Source: Pseudomonas reactans (GTDB lineage: Bacteria > Pseudomonadota > Gammaproteobacteria > Pseudomonadales > Pseudomonadaceae). Taken from it: 64,000 nucleotides of DNA. The notes under the pieces were generated by a model. The model was not told where the DNA came from. It saw only the letters and a list, made by a program, of their open reading frames with translations, and searched no databases. Shown here one piece after another: positions 62,415 to 64,000 of this stretch; the stretch's first letter is position 1; every line of letters begins with the position of its first letter. The stretch is taken from positions 160,396 through 224,395 of the forward strand of contig NZ_JACAPG010000023.1 in NCBI RefSeq assembly GCF_013385825.1. The letters are read 5' to 3'. Made by a program: the position numbers and the translations under genes.

Positions 62415-64000
62415 TTATTCTGCCAATGCTGGGTAAAACACCCGTCTGGCCTGTGGCCAATCGATTTCTGCGCGATAAAAATCCAAGCGTCGGCCTTCGC
62501 GCGCCACATTCGTTTGGGCGTTTGCCGCCAGCGCTCGCTGTGCCGGTGTCTTGAGATTGCAACTGGTGGGGACGGTGCTGGTGGCCTGTTCAAAGCGCAT
62601 GTGCGCATAGGCCCACGGTTTGCCTCTGATGTGAATCTCGAACTCGTCCAGGAAGTCAGGGACGTTTGTCCAGCCTCGGCCGCCGGGTTTTTGCACCTGT
62701 CGGATACCGGCCACTCGGTTCTGAGTTTTACGAATGCTCAGACCACCCGGCTGGCTGTGTAAAAACGCTAGCGCTTGGCCATTGGGAGCTTGCTTGGAAA
62801 TCAGATCCGCACGCACTGCTTTGGCCATGGCGTTATAACGGGCTGCGTTCTCCCTGAAGTGAGGTAATTGCGCCAGCAGGCTTTGTCTGGTTGCTTCATC
62901 GGTGATTGCAGTGCAAGCCGCCTGAAGGTCATCGGCTCCCTGATTGAGCTTGGTCGCGCCGGACCTGATAAGGGCTTCGGCACCCGCAGGTTCGGCCGCC
63001 GCTTTGTTCCGGTAAAACACGATGAGGTCATCAAACTCCTCAATCATGTTTTGCAGGGTCCTGGCAGCACCGTTCAGCTCCTGAGTAACAGTCGCCTGGC
63101 TTAAAGAGGCTAATTGACTGGGTTCTTTGATTTGGATGTTCGATTGGATCCAGAGCTTGTCTTCGCCGACCCTGATATAGGTGCCAATGCGCTGACCATC
63201 GTTGTTTAGGACGTCTGCGACATTGCTATTCCCGGCTCTGGGCTTGGCGAGTACGGTTACAGAGGCGCGGGGGTGTTCGCCGGCGATCAGTATTGGGATG
63301 CGATTTTCCGGCGTAGGTTTCAGGGGCGTCGGCGTGGCGGAGGGCGCAGGTTTCGATGTGCCGGGCAGTGCGGAGGGCACGCGTGAGGGCCCGGCTTTAT
63401 TCACTGGGAGTTTTTCCAGGACATCCAGCATGTGATCCAAGTCTTCGTCCAGTAGTGACTTAAATACCTTGGCCTGCTCTATTACGGTGCCGACGGCCTT
63501 GTTTTTGGAGTCAAAAAAATCGGTCAACTGTTTAGACGCTGCGTCTTGCTGACTGATTATGCCGGTCTCCTTCAGCCGTTGAATATTTTTTTGCTGAGCC
63601 TCCAAGTAGCCTTCCAGATGATCAATGACCGCTGCATAGCGCGGGCTGAGGGTGTCAGCCACTTCAATGGTTTCAATCAGTCGCGCTCTGCCGAGGTCAG
63701 GTGTGGAAGCGAAATTCTTGGATTCGAATACCGGCAAGGCAGTGTTCTTAGTGTGTATCAGACCCAGTTCTCGAGTGGCCTCCCAGTGCAGGTGAGATCT
63801 GTCGATAATCAGGTTTTTCATGTTGAAAGCGGTCGATTGAGCGGTCTCATCCAGCAGGTGTGTGGCGGTATGCATTTTGTCGTGCGCATTTTTGTGGTAC
63901 GCGTCTCTTTCAGCCTTCGCTTTTTTAAGTTCTTCCAGCCTTTTTCCTCCGGCATGCCCACGTTCGTCGACCGGCAGCCAACCCCCGTCCTTATTGATGA
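62415..64000 (-). CDS. Toxin-like protein (dermonecrotic-toxin / DUF6543 type), 3' part only
   Basis: The frame stays open from the stop at 62415 to the window edge (about 528 residues visible), and codons upstream of the ATG at 63875 read as sensible protein (INKDGGWLPVDERGHAGGKR), so the gene starts outside the window. Visible parts are long charged helices, a Pro/Ser/Thr-rich linker near 63300-63400, and a C-terminal module with WAYAHMRFE, LKTPAQRALA and DFYRAEIDWPQARRVF. This matches the end of the 1526-residue protein at 45307. Activity unknown. Confidence 0.7.
   Translation of the reverse strand, partial: INKDGGWLPVDERGHAGGKRLEELKKAKAERDAYHKNAHDKMHTATHLLDETAQSTAFNMKNLIIDRSHLHWEATRELGLIHTKNTALPVFESKNFASTPDLGRARLIETIEVADTLSPRYAAVIDHLEGYLEAQQKNIQRLKETGIISQQDAASKQLTDFFDSKNKAVGTVIEQAKVFKSLLDEDLDHMLDVLEKLPVNKAGPSRVPSALPGTSKPAPSATPTPLKPTPENRIPILIAGEHPRASVTVLAKPRAGNSNVADVLNNDGQRIGTYIRVGEDKLWIQSNIQIKEPSQLASLSQATVTQELNGAARTLQNMIEEFDDLIVFYRNKAAAEPAGAEALIRSGATKLNQGADDLQAACTAITDEATRQSLLAQLPHFRENAARYNAMAKAVRADLISKQAPNGQALAFLHSQPGGLSIRKTQNRVAGIRQVQKPGGRGWTNVPDFLDEFEIHIRGKPWAYAHMRFEQATSTVPTSCNLKTPAQRALAANAQTNVAREGRRLDFYRAEIDWPQARRVFYPALAE

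Overview
The window reads as chromosomal DNA of a Pseudomonas, most likely of the P. fluorescens group. This rests on high-GC coding, REP-type palindromes with arms such as GTAGGAGCGAGCTTGCTCGC, and gene neighbourhoods matching those I recall from Pseudomonas chromosomes near the replication origin (uvrD / GGDEF-EAL / RpiR / LysR / pycA-pycB; aspA / LysR / purE-purK; pdxY; amiA-folE2-dksA2). I see no rRNA, tRNA, CRISPR array, insertion sequence or prophage.

Layout. (1) 63-5924: four overlapping or closely spaced genes for three SPFH (HflK/HflC-like) membrane proteins and a P1B-type metal ATPase, behind a site resembling a Zur box. (2) 6041-7985: a bufferin operon (precursor, MNIO/DUF692 maturase, DUF2063 partner). 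(3) 8073-11470: cyclopropane fatty acid synthase, cardiolipin synthase and a DUF3617 protein. (4) 11454-23020: a zinc-starvation island. Two perfect Zur-type palindromes (17936-17948 and 19682-19694) each sit between divergent genes. Leftward runs an eight-gene operon folE2-znuC-znuB-znuA-hisI-gammaCA-pyrC-(ThrRS-like). Rightward lie amiA, then dksA2-zigA-DUF1826-COG0523. Most of these are zinc-sparing paralogues or zinc handling genes. The ThrRS-like protein is an oddity: it keeps the TGS and anticodon-binding domains but has lost the whole catalytic core in frame.

(5) 23014-39878: mostly housekeeping genes (pdxY, thioesterase, Kef-type antiporter, SMI1/KNR4, Tim44-like protein, uvrD, a GGDEF-EAL protein, an RpiR regulator with a perfect palindromic operator, and LysR divergent from the two-subunit pyruvate carboxylase). 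(6) 39896-49887: more accessory DNA, with a small-passenger autotransporter, a HipB-like regulator preceded by three evenly spaced operator-like repeats, two GNAT acetyltransferases, a PaiB-like protein, a MocR regulator whose linker contains a 12-bp tandem array of DnaA-box-like sequences, and a 1526-residue toxin-like protein. (7) 49978-57639: polyamine and amino acid catabolism (polyamine-binding protein, acetylpolyamine amidohydrolase, AraC regulator, asparaginase, AGCS symporter, aspartase). (8) 57822-64000: LysR, an AT-rich metzincin-like gene whose catalytic Glu is Ala, purE-purK behind an attenuator-like leader, a GlsB-type membrane protein, a DUF3299 protein, and the 3' part of a second toxin-like gene running off the window.

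Main points for follow-up: the DnaA-box array (44054-44156), the core-less ThrRS paralogue, the SPFH/P1B-ATPase operon with its Zur-like site, the pseudo-metzincin, and the purE leader. Family assignments come from reading the translated sequences and from memory of the families; no database search was run.
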